Of a DNA stretch of 64,000 nucleotides, positions 1-11,620 are shown piece after piece. The stretch is taken from the NCBI GenBank assembly GCA_030686995.1, contig CM060684.1:5973897-6037896 (forward strand), in the 5' to 3' direction. Position 1 is the first letter of the stretch; every line of letters starts with the position of its first letter. Source of the DNA: Artemisia argyi (Eukaryota; Streptophyta; Magnoliopsida; Asterales; Asteraceae). The notes beneath the pieces were generated by a model that was not told the DNA's origin, did not search any database, and saw nothing but the letters and a program-made list of their open reading frames with translations. The translations under genes were made by a program, and so were the position numbers.

Positions 1-1200
1 AATAACACACAATTTATACTAATAAAGTATGTCGTTAATCAATTAATCAAGTGTCTTACATGCAAACAAATAAAATCTCATGAAAAATAAGTCACACATA
101 TGTATATTAAACCGAATATCACAATATAAGCCCACTAAAATATCTTATTCTTATATTTAATACTTCCGTTAGTCTTTGAGAATCTTGACAACAATACTCC
201 AAACTTCACAATAGTTATACGAAATATAACACAAAAATAAGCTCATATTTTAATTTTACTACCATGCTAAGCAAGTCACACATATATAAGCAATAACATA
301 CATTGATCTATAGATCGAATCAACTTACATGTAACCATAATAATCATAAAATCAAACTTGATAAAGATATTTCTTGCATAAGAACCAAGTTCAGCTATAA
401 TATTGATATTTTATTAACATGCATATTATTAAGTCGTCACTTTATTTATAATCACATTTTTGACAAATTATAGATTGTTATATGCATATCAAAATGAAGA
501 TAATTCGTATGTTATCTGATCAATAGTTATGCTTATCACACATAGACTAAGACACATCCAAAATTCCAAAATATCAATAAAGTTTCATTATTTTATAAAG
601 TTAATTACAAAACTTTAGTCGTTTTATACATGTATAACTGACATAATTAAATCAAATCTATAATTTTACAATATGATGATTAGGCAAAATATATGTTGCA
701 CGACATGTTCAAAACTAATAATTTTATGCTCCATAGGACTAATAACAATGTACGAATCCAAGATAAAGTATACTCAATATAAAAGTAAAAGAAACAAGCT
801 TGCCATGTTAAGTCTTCATTAATCAAGCTTTTCACAGTATCATACCCTTTACATATTGATTTAAATTGGAAGATGAGTTATGACCAAATTTAGTAACATG
901 AGATGCAAATTATATAAGCACAATATAATCGATCAAGAATATATAAAAGATGACAAATAATCATCTAGCGACTAGCGTGTCACATAAATCTTAATAACCC
1001 CAAATTGAAATACCAATATACAACAATAAAGATTGATGTCTTAATCTCTTACAAGTTAAATAGGATAAACAGGTAGACCATATTTGGAATAGCAACAAAT
1101 TAAACATATGGCTTAGACGAACTTAGTTAAGGGTTATCTTATATATACACAATTACAAGTAAATTAAAACAAAACTTTTAGCACATAAATGGACTATGAT
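1..1200. other. AT-rich intergenic DNA
   Basis: No open frame of useful length, no RNA gene and no clear repeat seen. The last five bases (ATGAT, 1196-1200) form the left copy of the target duplication of the gypsy element that follows. Confidence 0.7.
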
Positions 1201-1699
1201 TGATGACGTATAGCCTATATTTGGGCCGCAAGCCCAAATGATAGACATTACTTACACTTAAACCCATCACGAATGGGCTACCATGACAAATGGTATGGGC
1301 CGCGGTATCAATGCTTGGGCTCACAGAGCCCAAAGGCCCAATCTAACTCACCATATACCCGATAAGGATTATCTATTCAAGGAATAGATATCCTTACCTC
1401 GGATAAGCACCACGCGTGCGAAGAGTGAGGAACAAGAAACCTACACGGTTTCTATGTCCTATATATAGAATGATACATTCTCATTCAAAGGTACGATTCA
1501 CAGAATCCCTAAACTCTTAAACCAAAACCTAAATTCGATTACTTACTCTCACGCCGGAGTCTAATCGGGGGAGACAATCCCTCGATAAGTCTAACGGTGT
1601 TATTCTCTTTTCTTAGTACGCAGGTAACAAAGTGCTAAGGATCCAATTGATATAAGAGCAAAGCCCAACAACCAGGTACGCCCAACTTTTGTATCAACA
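1201..1699 (+). repeat. 5' LTR of the gypsy element
   Basis: 499 bp, TG...CA ended. It matches 11122-11620 except for three transitions. A TATA box (CTATATATAG, 1459-1468) suggests that transcription starts about 30 bp further on. The first 140 bp contain short inverted motifs such as GGGCCGCAAGCCC. Confidence 0.95.
1459..1468 (+). promoter_or_regulatory. LTR TATA box
   Basis: CTATATATAG in the middle of the 5' LTR; the 3' LTR has the same sequence near 11380. It is the likely core promoter for genomic RNA and defines the U3/R side of the LTR. Confidence 0.7.
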
Positions 1700-1700
1700 A

Positions 1701-1719
1701 GTGGCGCCATCCGTGGGAC
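1701..1719 (+). promoter_or_regulatory. Primer binding site of the gypsy element
   Basis: GTGGCGCCATCCGTGGGAC lies one base after the 5' LTR and starts with the TGGCGCC expected for pairing with the CCA end of a tRNA. I cannot name the tRNA with confidence. The same site, with TTGG in place of GTGG, occurs in the short non-autonomous element at 53798-56372. Confidence 0.85.
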
Positions 1720-1735
1720 CCTACAACGAACTAGA

Positions 1736-4700
1736 ATGACGAAACACAAGAATTCGAGCCAGCGGACTCCGCAGTCAGAAAAACGTGATCATCAGAAGAA
1801 GAATCGACAAGATTCGACCTCTAAGCAGGTTGCTGGGACAACCAGCGCACCTGATCACCAAGGGGCGGGAACAACCCAGCCTATTCCAACAATGGAACTA
1901 CCTATAATCTCGTCAGTAGTCCCAAGCGCTGAGGAACTCCAGCGCACCCTCTTTACCACTCCTCATCAGGCTGCACCCGTAGTGAACAACACTGTGCCGC
2001 CAGGCGCGCCTGAACGAAACCGGGCGCCCCATACTGAGGCAGAGATCCTTGCAACGACTGAGGACGTACCCGATTTAACTTTGGGAAATTTCGTGTCCCA
2101 AAACTATGAAACCCTAACTGCCCTCATGCAGGAAGAAGCGGAAAGAAGAGCCGGTACGGATCTGCAAACCCGACTTAATTTTGGGCCAGAACGTGAACTA
2201 ACACCACCACGTCACCCACGAGGAAGACGTACAGAACGTACCAATGTCCATGACAGGTTGGGTACGGTGTCTGGCTCACAAAATTCTGGGGATAGCGGTA
2301 GGCGCACCAATGTTCATTCCAGACTTGGCAGTCGGGGAATACACGACCGATTAGGTCCTCAGCATTCACCGAGTCAAGGATCCTCCAATCCCAGAAGTAG
2401 GCGGATCCAAGACAGGTTGGGGGGAAGAAGATCCCCAAGCAGAGATCCCTCAGGCTCCTCTTCTGAAGGGAGCAGGCGCAAACGCCGACGGAGAGATTAT
2501 CCTTCCTCCAGCGATTCCTCGGACAACGAGGATAAGGAAACAGGTCACTGGAAATCAAAAGGACGACGTCGCGAGGAAGAGAACGAGGATATGTCTCTCC
2601 CATGGCGACGCCATAAAATTGATGCGTTCACACGTCGCATAAGTGATTACTCAGACGACAGGCGCAGACGCATGCCCGCTAATGTGAAGACATATGATGG
2701 AACAGGTGACCCTGACGACCACCTGAAAATTTTCGAGTCAGCCGCAACTATTGAAAATTGGCCACAGCCTGTGTGGTGTCACATGTTTAATTCCACATTA
2801 GTAGGGAACGCGCGCACATGGTTTAGCAAACTCCCACGTAGGAGTATAGGCGGCTTTGAGGAATTGCGAAAAGCATTCCGCCACAACTTCACCCAGCGAA
2901 AGAAGTGCGCTAAAAATCCTGTGGAATTGGCAAGGGTGAAGCAACGCCAAGGGGAATCAACCAGCGCCTTCATGGAGCGCTTCAAGGATGAGTGCATACA
3001 AGTCAAAGCATGTCCCGAAATACTAAAAATTTCAGGGTTCATGAATGGAATTAATAATCCAGAACTCATCCGGAAGCTCAATGATAGAGTTCCACAGTCT
3101 TTCGATGAACTAACTAAACGCACCAGATCCTTTATACAAGGAGAAGCAGCTGCTGCGAACAGCAAGAAAGGATATTCAAATTATCGGCAACAAGAACAGC
3201 CGCGGAAACAATCCAATGATCCACACAACCGCAGCAGAAATTACCGCAGTGGAAGAGACAACGACAAGTATACTCCTCTAACTAAAACTCCAAGGGAGAT
3301 ATTCGCAACAGAAGGTGCGAACTTCCCAAGACCACCACCGATGCGCACGGCAGAAGAAAAGCGCCTAGGTGGTGGATACTGCGAGTACCATGGCCAAAAA
3401 GGCCATACAACCAACGAGTGCGTCCAACTGAAACAACTGATCGAGAAACTAGTCAGAGAAGGAAGGATGGACCACCTCGTAAAGAACATCAAAGAAGGGA
3501 AAGATAGATCTAAAAATGGTGGCAAGAAAGAACCCCCAAAGGAGAAGGCTGAGACTATATACATGATACAATCATGGCAGCGCAAGATAAAGCAGAGAGT
3601 CAGCCAGAAATTCTCTCCAGAAAAAGAGATATTCTTCCCTACAATCGCTGCGGACAACGCAGTCGTGGAACCTCTGACCATTGAAATACATGCAGGAGGA
3701 CACGATATCCACCGCATGTATATTGATGGAGGAGCATCCGCAGACATCATGTATGATCACTGCTTCAAAAGGCTGCGACCTGAAATCCAAAGTCAGTTGA
3801 TACCAGCCACAATGTCACTAACAGGATTTACAGGAGAAAAGATCTGGCCCATGGGGCAGTTACGCTTATTGGTGGTCGTAGGAGATGAGCAACACTCAAC
3901 CGCGGCATGGATAAATTTTATGGTGATCAAGTCTCCTTCACCATACAATGGTATAATTGGAAGACCAGGAATATCATCCATGCGCGCAGTACCATCCACA
4001 GCACACGGAATGCTTAAATTCCCAGTTGAAGGAGGAGTGGTTACTCTCTATAACACAACGGTACCACCAAGAGAGTGTATCGCAGTGACAACTGAAGCAG
4101 ATACTATTCCAGAACAGCGCACGGAAAAATCGCCAAATTTAAAGGTCGCTATTCATCCAGATTATCCGGAACAACAAGTTTCGATTGGAGGATCTTTATC
4201 TGACAAAGGTAAAGCAGCCGTATGCGCACTCTTGCAAAAGAACCTAGACATCTTTGCATGGGAACCAAAGCATATGACAGGAGTGCCTCGCTCTATCACA
4301 GAGCACAAACTACAGATCCGACAAGGATACCCTCCAATACGACAAAAGAAGCGCGGCCAGGCTCCAGATCGTGCAAAAGCTATTTTGGAGGAAGTACACA
4401 AGTTAGTAGATGTGGGCATCATGCGCGAAGTGTACTACCACGACTGGCTCTCTAATCCAGTCATGGTAAACAAGAGCGACGGTAGCTGGAGGATGTGCGT
4501 AGACTTCACGGACCTCAATAAAGCATGCCCGCAGGACTGCTACCCATTGCCAGAAACAGATTGGAAAGTCGAATCCTTATGTGGATACCCCTTCAAGTGC
4601 TTCCTAGACGCATATAAAGGGTACCATCAGATCCAAATGGCAGTGGACGATGAAGAAAAAACAGCTTTCCACACCAGTCAAGGGGTATACTGCTACACAA

Positions 4701-7354
4701 AAATGCCTTTTGGCTTGAAGAACGCAGGCGCGACATACCAACGGCTAGTGGATACAGCTTTCGAAAAGCAAGTAGGCCGCAACTTAGAAGTCTACGTTGA
4801 CGACCTTGTTATAAAAAGCCATACAGAGGATGAGTTAGTGCGCGACATCGAGGAAACATTCCGAACGTTGGGGCGGATAAACATGAAACTGAATCCAAAA
4901 AAGTGCACCTTTGGCGCGACTGAAGGCATGTTCCTCGGATACTTAATAGAACCCGATGGAATCAAACCATGCCCAGAAAAGACGAAGGCTGTTATTGATC
5001 TCCCCTCCCCGCGCACACTCAAAGAAGTCCAATCACTAAATGGAAAGCTGGCAGGGCTGAATCGCTTCTTATCTAAGTCAGCGGACAAGTCCCTTCCTCT
5101 CTTTAAAACACTCACGAAGTGTACAAAAAAGGGAGACTTTCGCTGGACCAATGAAGCGGAGGAAGCTTTCCAACAACTCAAACATCACCTGGCATCTCTT
5201 CCCAAACTAGTCGCACCGCGACAAGGGGAAGAACTAATCATGTACTTATCAGCAACCCACGGAGCAGTTAGCGCAGTACTATTGACAGATAGAGACTCCG
5301 TCCAGACACCCATATACTTCGTAAGCAAAGCCTTAAAGAAAACAGAGGTTAACTACAGCGCCATGGAAAAACTGGTCTTGGCTTTAGTGTTCGCCGCGAA
5401 AAGACTGCGCAGATACTTCCAAGCGCATCCAATTGCGGTAATCACTGATCAGCCAATTAAACAAGTTATCTCTAAACCAGACGCATCAGGACGCTTACAA
5501 AAATGGAGTGTAATGCTTAGTGAGTACAACATCTCATACAGGCCGCGCACTGCTATCAAAGGACAAGTCTTAGCTGATTTCATCGTGGAGAAGCCAGAGG
5601 GCGACAGCCCAACATCTGCAGCAAAAACGGATCTACAAGAACCATGGACACTGTTCACTGATGGATCCTCATGCGCAGATGGATCAGGCGCAGGACTCAT
5701 TCTTACAAATCCAGAAGGTATGGAATTCACCTATGCGCTACGCTTCGAGTTCACAGCCACAAACAATGAGGCAGAATATGAAGCCCTACTGGCCGGACTA
5801 CGCATCGCAATTCAAATGGGTGTACGCAACCTAGAGGCAAACGTAGATGCTCGGCTAGTCGCTAACCACGTGTTAGGAGAATACGAGGCCAAGGATGACC
5901 ATATGATTCAATACCTGGAAAAGACAAAGTCTCTGATCAAAAACTTCGATAGGTTCACAATAAAACAAGTACCTAGAGGGGAAAACAGAAAGGCGGACGC
6001 ACTTAGCAAGATCGCATCTACAAGCTTCGCACACCTTTCAAAACAGGTATTGGTGGAAACCTTAAAGAACAAGTCAATCCTTGATATGGAGATATCGACG
6101 GTGATAGAAGAACAAGATCCTACGTGGATGACACCTATCATCGAATTTATCAGCAAGGGAACCCTACCCCAAGATAATAAAGACGCTCGAAGAATACGGC
6201 GCACAGCGCAACGATTCGAATTCCGCGCCAACGTACTCTATCGGCGATCTTTCTTACAACCATGGCTCAGATGTGTTGGACCCCTTCAAGCAGACTATGT
6301 ACTCCGCGAAATACACGCTGGGTCATGTAGTATGCACTCAGGACCACGATCCGTGGTGGCAAGCGCTTTAAGGGCAGGATACTATTGGCCAATGCACCGC
6401 GACGCACGCGACCTAATAAGAAAGTGCAGCAACTGCCAAGTACATAGACCTATTCCGCGCCGACCACAGCACGAGCTAACACCAATCACCTCACCATGGC
6501 CATTTTACAAATGGGGTATCGACATCGCAGGACCTTTTCCCGTCGCAGCGGGAGGAGTAAAATTCCTCATCGTAGCCATAGATTATTTTACAAAGTGGAT
6601 TGAAGCAAAAGCTGTGGTGAACATTACGGGAAACCAAGTCAAACGCTTTGTCTGGGACAATATTGTCTGTCGCTTCGGCCTACCAGGCGAGATCGTATCA
6701 GACAACGAAAAACAATTCTGTGACAACCCATTCAAAGATTGGTGCACCAATTTGAACATAACACAACACTTTGCTTCAGTCAAACACCCACAAACCAATG
6801 GCCTAGTTGAGCGCGCCAATCGCAGTCTGGGCGAAGGAATAAAAGCGCGCCTAGACAAACACAAAGGAAGATGGGTAGATGAACTCTCGCATGTCTTGTG
6901 GGCGCATCGCACAACAATCAAAACCAGTACTGGCAACACGCCATTTTCCTTAGTCTATGGAACAGAAGCCGTCATACCAGCTGAGATAGGAATGCCTACT
7001 ATACGCACAGCAGAAGTCAACGTCATGACAAATGACGAGGAACGGCGCATAGACTTAGATATACTGGAGGAGAGACGCGAACGCGCAGCTATACGAGAAG
7101 CAAAGGCCAAGGCAAAAATGAAGAAGTATTATGATGCAAAAGTCAAGAACACTTCATTTAGACCAGGGGACTTTGTTTATCGCGCCAATGACGCAAGCCA
7201 TGCAGAAGACACAGGAAAACTTGGACCCAAATGGGAAGGACCCTACGAGGTCACAGACGCGCTCGACAACGGCGCATACAGGTTGCGCGATATGGAAGGT
7301 CAAGACCTGGCGCGCACTTGGAACATCTGCAATCTCAAAAGATGTTACTTTTAG
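1736..7354 (+). CDS. Gag-Pol polyprotein of a Tat-type gypsy element
   Basis: A single 1872-residue frame. Order seen: a basic, Ser/Arg-rich N-terminal extension with four spaced RLG motifs (about residues 165-235); the gag core of Tat elements (YDGTGDPDDHL near residue 319, with the following Trp-rich helices); a zinc-knuckle-like CEYHGQKGHTTNEC (about 548-562) whose second position is not Cys; an aspartic protease DGGAS (about 663); reverse transcriptase with VDFTDLNKACP and the active site YVDD (1020); RNase H starting FTDGSS (about 1307) with NNEAEYEAL; and integrase with an HHCC region (about 1525-1570) and the D, D, E residues in GIDIAG, SDNEKQF and NGLVERAN (about 1596, 1655, 1690). 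No chromodomain follows. No stop or frameshift interrupts it. It would form the virus-like particle and copy and insert the element. Confidence 0.96.
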   Translation: MTKHKNSSQRTPQSEKRDHQKKNRQDSTSKQVAGTTSAPDHQGAGTTQPIPTMELPIISSVVPSAEELQRTLFTTPHQAAPVVNNTVPPGAPERNRAPHTEAEILATTEDVPDLTLGNFVSQNYETLTALMQEEAERRAGTDLQTRLNFGPERELTPPRHPRGRRTERTNVHDRLGTVSGSQNSGDSGRRTNVHSRLGSRGIHDRLGPQHSPSQGSSNPRSRRIQDRLGGRRSPSRDPSGSSSEGSRRKRRRRDYPSSSDSSDNEDKETGHWKSKGRRREEENEDMSLPWRRHKIDAFTRRISDYSDDRRRRMPANVKTYDGTGDPDDHLKIFESAATIENWPQPVWCHMFNSTLVGNARTWFSKLPRRSIGGFEELRKAFRHNFTQRKKCAKNPVELARVKQRQGESTSAFMERFKDECIQVKACPEILKISGFMNGINNPELIRKLNDRVPQSFDELTKRTRSFIQGEAAAANSKKGYSNYRQQEQPRKQSNDPHNRSRNYRSGRDNDKYTPLTKTPREIFATEGANFPRPPPMRTAEEKRLGGGYCEYHGQKGHTTNECVQLKQLIEKLVREGRMDHLVKNIKEGKDRSKNGGKKEPPKEKAETIYMIQSWQRKIKQRVSQKFSPEKEIFFPTIAADNAVVEPLTIEIHAGGHDIHRMYIDGGASADIMYDHCFKRLRPEIQSQLIPATMSLTGFTGEKIWPMGQLRLLVVVGDEQHSTAAWINFMVIKSPSPYNGIIGRPGISSMRAVPSTAHGMLKFPVEGGVVTLYNTTVPPRECIAVTTEADTIPEQRTEKSPNLKVAIHPDYPEQQVSIGGSLSDKGKAAVCALLQKNLDIFAWEPKHMTGVPRSITEHKLQIRQGYPPIRQKKRGQAPDRAKAILEEVHKLVDVGIMREVYYHDWLSNPVMVNKSDGSWRMCVDFTDLNKACPQDCYPLPETDWKVESLCGYPFKCFLDAYKGYHQIQMAVDDEEKTAFHTSQGVYCYTKMPFGLKNAGATYQRLVDTAFEKQVGRNLEVYVDDLVIKSHTEDELVRDIEETFRTLGRINMKLNPKKCTFGATEGMFLGYLIEPDGIKPCPEKTKAVIDLPSPRTLKEVQSLNGKLAGLNRFLSKSADKSLPLFKTLTKCTKKGDFRWTNEAEEAFQQLKHHLASLPKLVAPRQGEELIMYLSATHGAVSAVLLTDRDSVQTPIYFVSKALKKTEVNYSAMEKLVLALVFAAKRLRRYFQAHPIAVITDQPIKQVISKPDASGRLQKWSVMLSEYNISYRPRTAIKGQVLADFIVEKPEGDSPTSAAKTDLQEPWTLFTDGSSCADGSGAGLILTNPEGMEFTYALRFEFTATNNEAEYEALLAGLRIAIQMGVRNLEANVDARLVANHVLGEYEAKDDHMIQYLEKTKSLIKNFDRFTIKQVPRGENRKADALSKIASTSFAHLSKQVLVETLKNKSILDMEISTVIEEQDPTWMTPIIEFISKGTLPQDNKDARRIRRTAQRFEFRANVLYRRSFLQPWLRCVGPLQADYVLREIHAGSCSMHSGPRSVVASALRAGYYWPMHRDARDLIRKCSNCQVHRPIPRRPQHELTPITSPWPFYKWGIDIAGPFPVAAGGVKFLIVAIDYFTKWIEAKAVVNITGNQVKRFVWDNIVCRFGLPGEIVSDNEKQFCDNPFKDWCTNLNITQHFASVKHPQTNGLVERANRSLGEGIKARLDKHKGRWVDELSHVLWAHRTTIKTSTGNTPFSLVYGTEAVIPAEIGMPTIRTAEVNVMTNDEERRIDLDILEERRERAAIREAKAKAKMKKYYDAKVKNTSFRPGDFVYRANDASHAEDTGKLGPKWEGPYEVTDALDNGAYRLRDMEGQDLARTWNICNLKRCYF

Positions 7355-8082
7355 GCTACGGCCCTCACACAAACACACAAACACCCTACGAGGTGCCCAA
7401 TAATTGTTTGTCTTTCTTTTATTTTTTAGGAATTTTATTTTCTATCTTTTCAATAAACTTGCAAGTATTAATAAAATGTTATGGTTTCTAGCTAACTCCA
7501 TAGCGCACTTTTACTTTATTGCATATATGTCAATATTGTCTACCTTATATTTTTTGCCTACATGGCGTGCATGCACCACTTAAAGACCCACGACGGCATA
7601 AAGGATAAGTTAACCTACTAATTAACTTGTTGAGTAAGAGGGTTGCAAACCCATCAACGTTGGATCACGAATCCTTGCTAAGCGCCTTACTCTCGAGACG
7701 TTGAGGTAAGATTCGCATGCGCATCCCACGACGGACGCGCATATACCAAGTACACCGTACCAGCTTAGCAACATAACGAGCCAAGACACTTGGTCAAATA
7801 AAAACTTCGCAAACAATGCAAGTATATTTAAGTCACGCACTTAAAAGACTTAGTAAAAAATAAAACTTCGCAAACAATGCAAGTATATTTAAGTCACGCA
7901 CTTAAAAGACTTAGTAAAAAATAAAACTTCGCAAACAATGCAAGTATATTTAAGTCACGCACTTAAAAGACTTAGTGAAAAAATCAACAGCAAACAATGC
8001 AAACACATTTAAGTTACGAACTTATAAAATTGTATCTTATTCCATATTTATTAAAATTACAAGGAAAATACATACAAAACAT
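7355..8082 (+). other. Spacer between gag-pol and the antisense gene
   Basis: Non-coding, AT-rich. It contains the 61-bp tandem repeat described separately and probably the converging ends of the sense and antisense transcripts. No open frame of interest. Confidence 0.6.
7801..8035 (+). repeat. 61-bp tandem repeat, about 3.8 copies
   Basis: Units start at about 7801, 7862 and 7923 with AAAACTTCGCAAACAATGCA and are almost identical. A fourth, decayed copy follows from about 7980. The array sits just downstream of gag-pol and just beyond the stop of the antisense gene. Such arrays are common in the 3' spacer of Tat elements. Confidence 0.9.
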
Positions 8083-10700
8083 CTATATACTATGGCGATG
8101 ATCATGGCTCTCTTCTGGTGCGGCGGAACTCCCCGCCTCCTTCAGTTTCCTCAAGGTTATAGCATCCTTAAGTGAAACAGTGGGAACACTGACAGCCACA
8201 CCATCAGATCGAGGAAGGTGCGCAGCACCGATGCCGCACATCACAGCCTTCCCCTTGATGCCTTTCTTTACAGCGACCCTTTGCTCGTGACGCTCCAGCA
8301 CCTCCTTCAGAGGGATTTCCTTCTCCAAAGCAAAGGGCTTGAGAATATCACGGGGCCGCGCAAAAACTGGAACTTGCAGCTGCGATAGATCAGGCTTTAG
8401 ATAATAATCTAACTCCTCGGCGGCATTCTCCTCAAGATGACGCTGCAATGTCAGACCCGCCATGAGCACATCAATGGGGTCATCTTGGTCACGCTCCAAT
8501 TTCCCAATATGGGGCAGCTCAAGAACCTTCAGCCCCGCCATCGCCTGCACCAGCTCATCGTAGGCTGTTGCGCTATAACCAGGCAGCTCCGCCAAATCCT
8601 TCTCGAACAACTTGGCCTCTCGGAGCTCCTCCATAGCCTGCGAACGGCCACGCGCCATCGCGCAGTGGACGACCTTCCCAAAGGCCTCCACTACCTCAGC
8701 AGACTCTAGAGTACTTAGAGCCGCCAGACGCAGCCCATGGCTGATCAACCACCTGCATCCACAAAGTAGTAACAAGATAAGATAACAATGGAGTGAAGAA
8801 AGAAGTTTTAAATAAACAAGGGTGTAAGAATACCTGCGCTCAGCTATCACAGACATGAGATGAGGGTACAGCTCCTCGTCGTACTCAATACTAAGGGCGC
8901 GCAACTTCTCCTCATACGCCACAAGCGTCTTCTCCATGTTTTCCTTGAACTCTTGGAGCTTAGCATAGTACTCAGATTTTTGCTCCTCAAGGAAGGACAC
9001 GGACCACGACGCCTTGGCCTTTATCAGCTCCAGCTTCTTCCTCGCATACAGCAGATCAGCCAGGATGCTCATCTTGTCCTGGGCGATCTTCTCTCCATAC
9101 GCCCTTGACTCCCCGAGCTCAGCCTGCACGCCCGCCAATTGCGCGCGCAGCTTCTCCAACTCCTCCTCCTTCTGGGCCAGAGCACGACTCTCCCCAGCGC
9201 GCTTTCCCTTCAGCTGCGCCACCAGCTCAGCCTGACGGGCCGTAGTCGCAGCCAACTCATCAAGCAGATGCTGCGCCTCACCACCATCAGCAGCCAAGGT
9301 ATCCTCCTCCTTGTTTTCATTCTGCGGAGAGGATATTTCATCATCCTTGGCGCCATCATCACTGCGAAAACAAAAAACAAAGGATTACGATGAGTAATAA
9401 CAATATAAACGGAAAAAGAGAGAAGACGACTGATTTACACTTACAAAAATGGGGAAGCTTCAGCCGCCTTAAACCGAGCGCCAGAGGTCGAAGTTTCCTC
9501 TGCGTTCGACTCCGCGTCTCCAATAACGTGACGGCGCCTCTTCCTCTTTTCACTACCACCAGCCTCAGCCTTGCACTTCGAACTCTGCGCAACCTCCTCT
9601 CTCAATACTTCCTCAGGCTTCAGAATCTGAATACTATCAGACGACCCTGAATGCGCCTCTTCGTGCGCCACCTCCAACGCAGGCACCACCTTCTCAGTAG
9701 GCTCCGCCACTACCTCGGGAGCCACGGTCTGCACAGGCTCCACCACGAGTGGAGGCGTACTCTCAGGGGTGGCCGAGGGCAGAGAAGTCAAGTGCCCCGC
9801 AGTCGCGTCGAGTAGGGGCGTCTCCCCATCCTTCAACGGACGAACCCCTATAGTGACCTGCTTTGGCTTATCAAGCCTCACCACTGCGAACAAATCCATC
9901 TCTGCACATACAACAATGAAGCAAACAAACAACGACAGATTAGTTGGCAAATGCACGAAGATAAAAGAAGGAAAAACTTACAAACAAATCACAAAGGATG
10001 AACACCCACCCCGGCCATCCTCACTTAGGAAAGTGGGAACCTCATCTGCTGCGCCAAAATACGCGCGACTCAATCCTACATGAACCAAAAACTCCTCCGG
10101 ATAAGGGTTAATGGCCAATCGATTGGCATTTAACGTCTGCGCGTCAGCAATCCTATAGGAACCGGGTGCGGGGCGCCCATCCCTTGGTAGGGTCGCCTGA
10201 GTATAGAACTCAAAATCGGAGGGAAAGACCACGTCGTCTACCCAAAAGAAAAATTCCCTCCAATTCTTGAGCGCGTCAACCTTTTCCGTGTAACACTGAA
10301 ACGCCCCCGGGCGCTTCACAAAGGAGACCCAACCGTTTGACCACGTTGAGTGGTAAAAGGAGCGGAATAAGTCCACAGTGGGTTCTATCGCCAACAAACG
10401 GCAGTTTATTTCAAAATTCGACTCCTTCGCCGCACCTATACAGTGCAGCTGAGAGATGTGAAGGCGATAGTGATTGAGCAAATTGCTCAGAAATAAAGAT
10501 ATTGGTACGCGGTAGTTAGCGTACTCAAAAAGCTTCGTGTATAAACCTACCTTCCCTTCGGGGAAGTCAGCTATACACGCATCGACATCTGGCGCCTCTG
10601 GATGAACATCCAAAGGCACGAAATAGTCGGAAGAAAAATGCAATACATCCTCTACAGACATCGCAGAGCGAAACTCATCCAACTGAGCAACAATTTTCAT
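8083..10700 (-). CDS. Four-exon antisense gene inside the gypsy element (PF04195-like)
   Basis: Read on the minus strand, exons are 10700-10010, 9901-9445, 9361-8834 and 8752-8083. Each intron (108, 83 and 81 bp) starts GT and ends AG. The exons sum to 2346 nt, exactly 782 codons (781 residues), and keep frame across all joints. The third intron is a multiple of three, so it also reads open. Exon 1 resembles the plant 'putative gypsy type transposon' domain (PF04195): LYTKLFEYANYRVP, IGAAKESNFEI, NWREFFFWVDD. Exon 2 opens MDLFAVVRLDKPKQ, also typical, then is low complexity with a basic KRKRRR run that could be a nuclear signal. Exon 3 is a long Glu/Lys-rich coiled coil. I start at ATG 10700, because the seven codons upstream begin with GTG. 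The function of this family is unknown. Confidence 0.85.
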
Positions 10701-10840
10701 TCTAAACCTAAGGAGACGCACAAATTACCTACGAAGGTTAAAAGATTTTCTCGCACAAAACGCTCTAGAAATGAAGAAGAAGATGAATAGTTGCTATGTG
10801 TGTTTTTACTGTGTGTGTAAAAATGGGGGGGGCGGTGACC

Positions 10841-10850
10841 TTTATATAGG
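10841..10850 (-). promoter_or_regulatory. TATA box of the antisense gene
   Basis: On the minus strand this reads CCTATATAAA, followed by GGTCACC. It lies about 140 bp before the ATG at 10700, leaving a leader of roughly 110 nt. It supports transcription of the antisense gene from its own promoter rather than from an LTR. Confidence 0.65.
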
Positions 10851-11107
10851 GGTAGTAAAACCCTAATCTCTATCCACGTGGAACCCACTCACAATGAAAT
10901 GTGTGGCTAGAAGGCGAAAAGGTACATGCACTTTTTCCCGAATCCCAAACGAAACGTGGACACCACCCCCGATTACCGAGGTAACTATTTCAAACATGTT
11001 AGGTGCATTGCACCTCCAAAAAGGCGGTAAGATTTTGTTCATTCTCCCGCCACGCTTACCGCTGCTTACATTAAGTCTAGTACCCGCGGCTACGTGTCGC
11101 GCATACT

Positions 11108-11121
11108 AGACTGGGGGGACA
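11108..11121 (+). promoter_or_regulatory. Polypurine tract of the gypsy element
   Basis: AGACTGGGGGGACA ends directly at the 3' LTR. This is the expected primer for plus-strand DNA synthesis. Confidence 0.8.
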
Positions 11122-11620
11122 TGATGACGTATAGCCTATATTTGGGCCGCAAGCCCAAATGATAGACATTACTTACACTTAAACCCATCACGAATGGGCT
11201 ACCATGACAAATGGTATGGGCCGCGGTATCAATGCTTGGGCTCACAGAGCCCAAAGGCCCAATCTAACTCACCATATACCCGATAAGGATTATCTATTCA
11301 AGGAATAGATATCCTTACCTCGGATAAGCACCACGCGTGCGAAGAGTGAGGAACAAGAAACCTACACGGTTTCTATGTCCTATATATAGAATGATACATT
11401 CTCATTCAAAGGTACGATTCACAGAATCCCTAAACTCTTAAACCAAAACCTAAATTCGATTACTTACTCTCACGCCGGAGTCTAATCAGGGGAGACAATC
11501 CCTCGATAAGTCTAACGGTGTTATTCTTTTTTCTTAGTACGCAGGTAACAAAGTGCTAAGAATCCAATTGATATAAGAGCAAAGCCCAACAACCAGGTAC
11601 GCCCAACTTTTGTATCAACA
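11122..11620 (+). repeat. 3' LTR of the gypsy element
   Basis: 499 bp, same termini as the 5' LTR, followed directly by the target duplication ATGAT (11621-11625). Confidence 0.95.

Noticed and set aside
2175..6939. Several minus-strand frames of 90-170 codons under gag-pol
   Set aside because: Shadows of the coding strand; none has a recognisable domain or promoter.
8083..9297. Single 404-codon minus-strand gene
   Set aside because: It reads through an 81-bp intron (8833-8753) with clear GT/AG borders and a hydrophobic, non-conserved translation; better as exons 3 and 4 of a larger gene.
10701..10721. Start of the antisense gene at 10721
   Set aside because: That codon is GTG, which is not expected as a start in a plant nuclear gene; ATG at 10700 is in frame.
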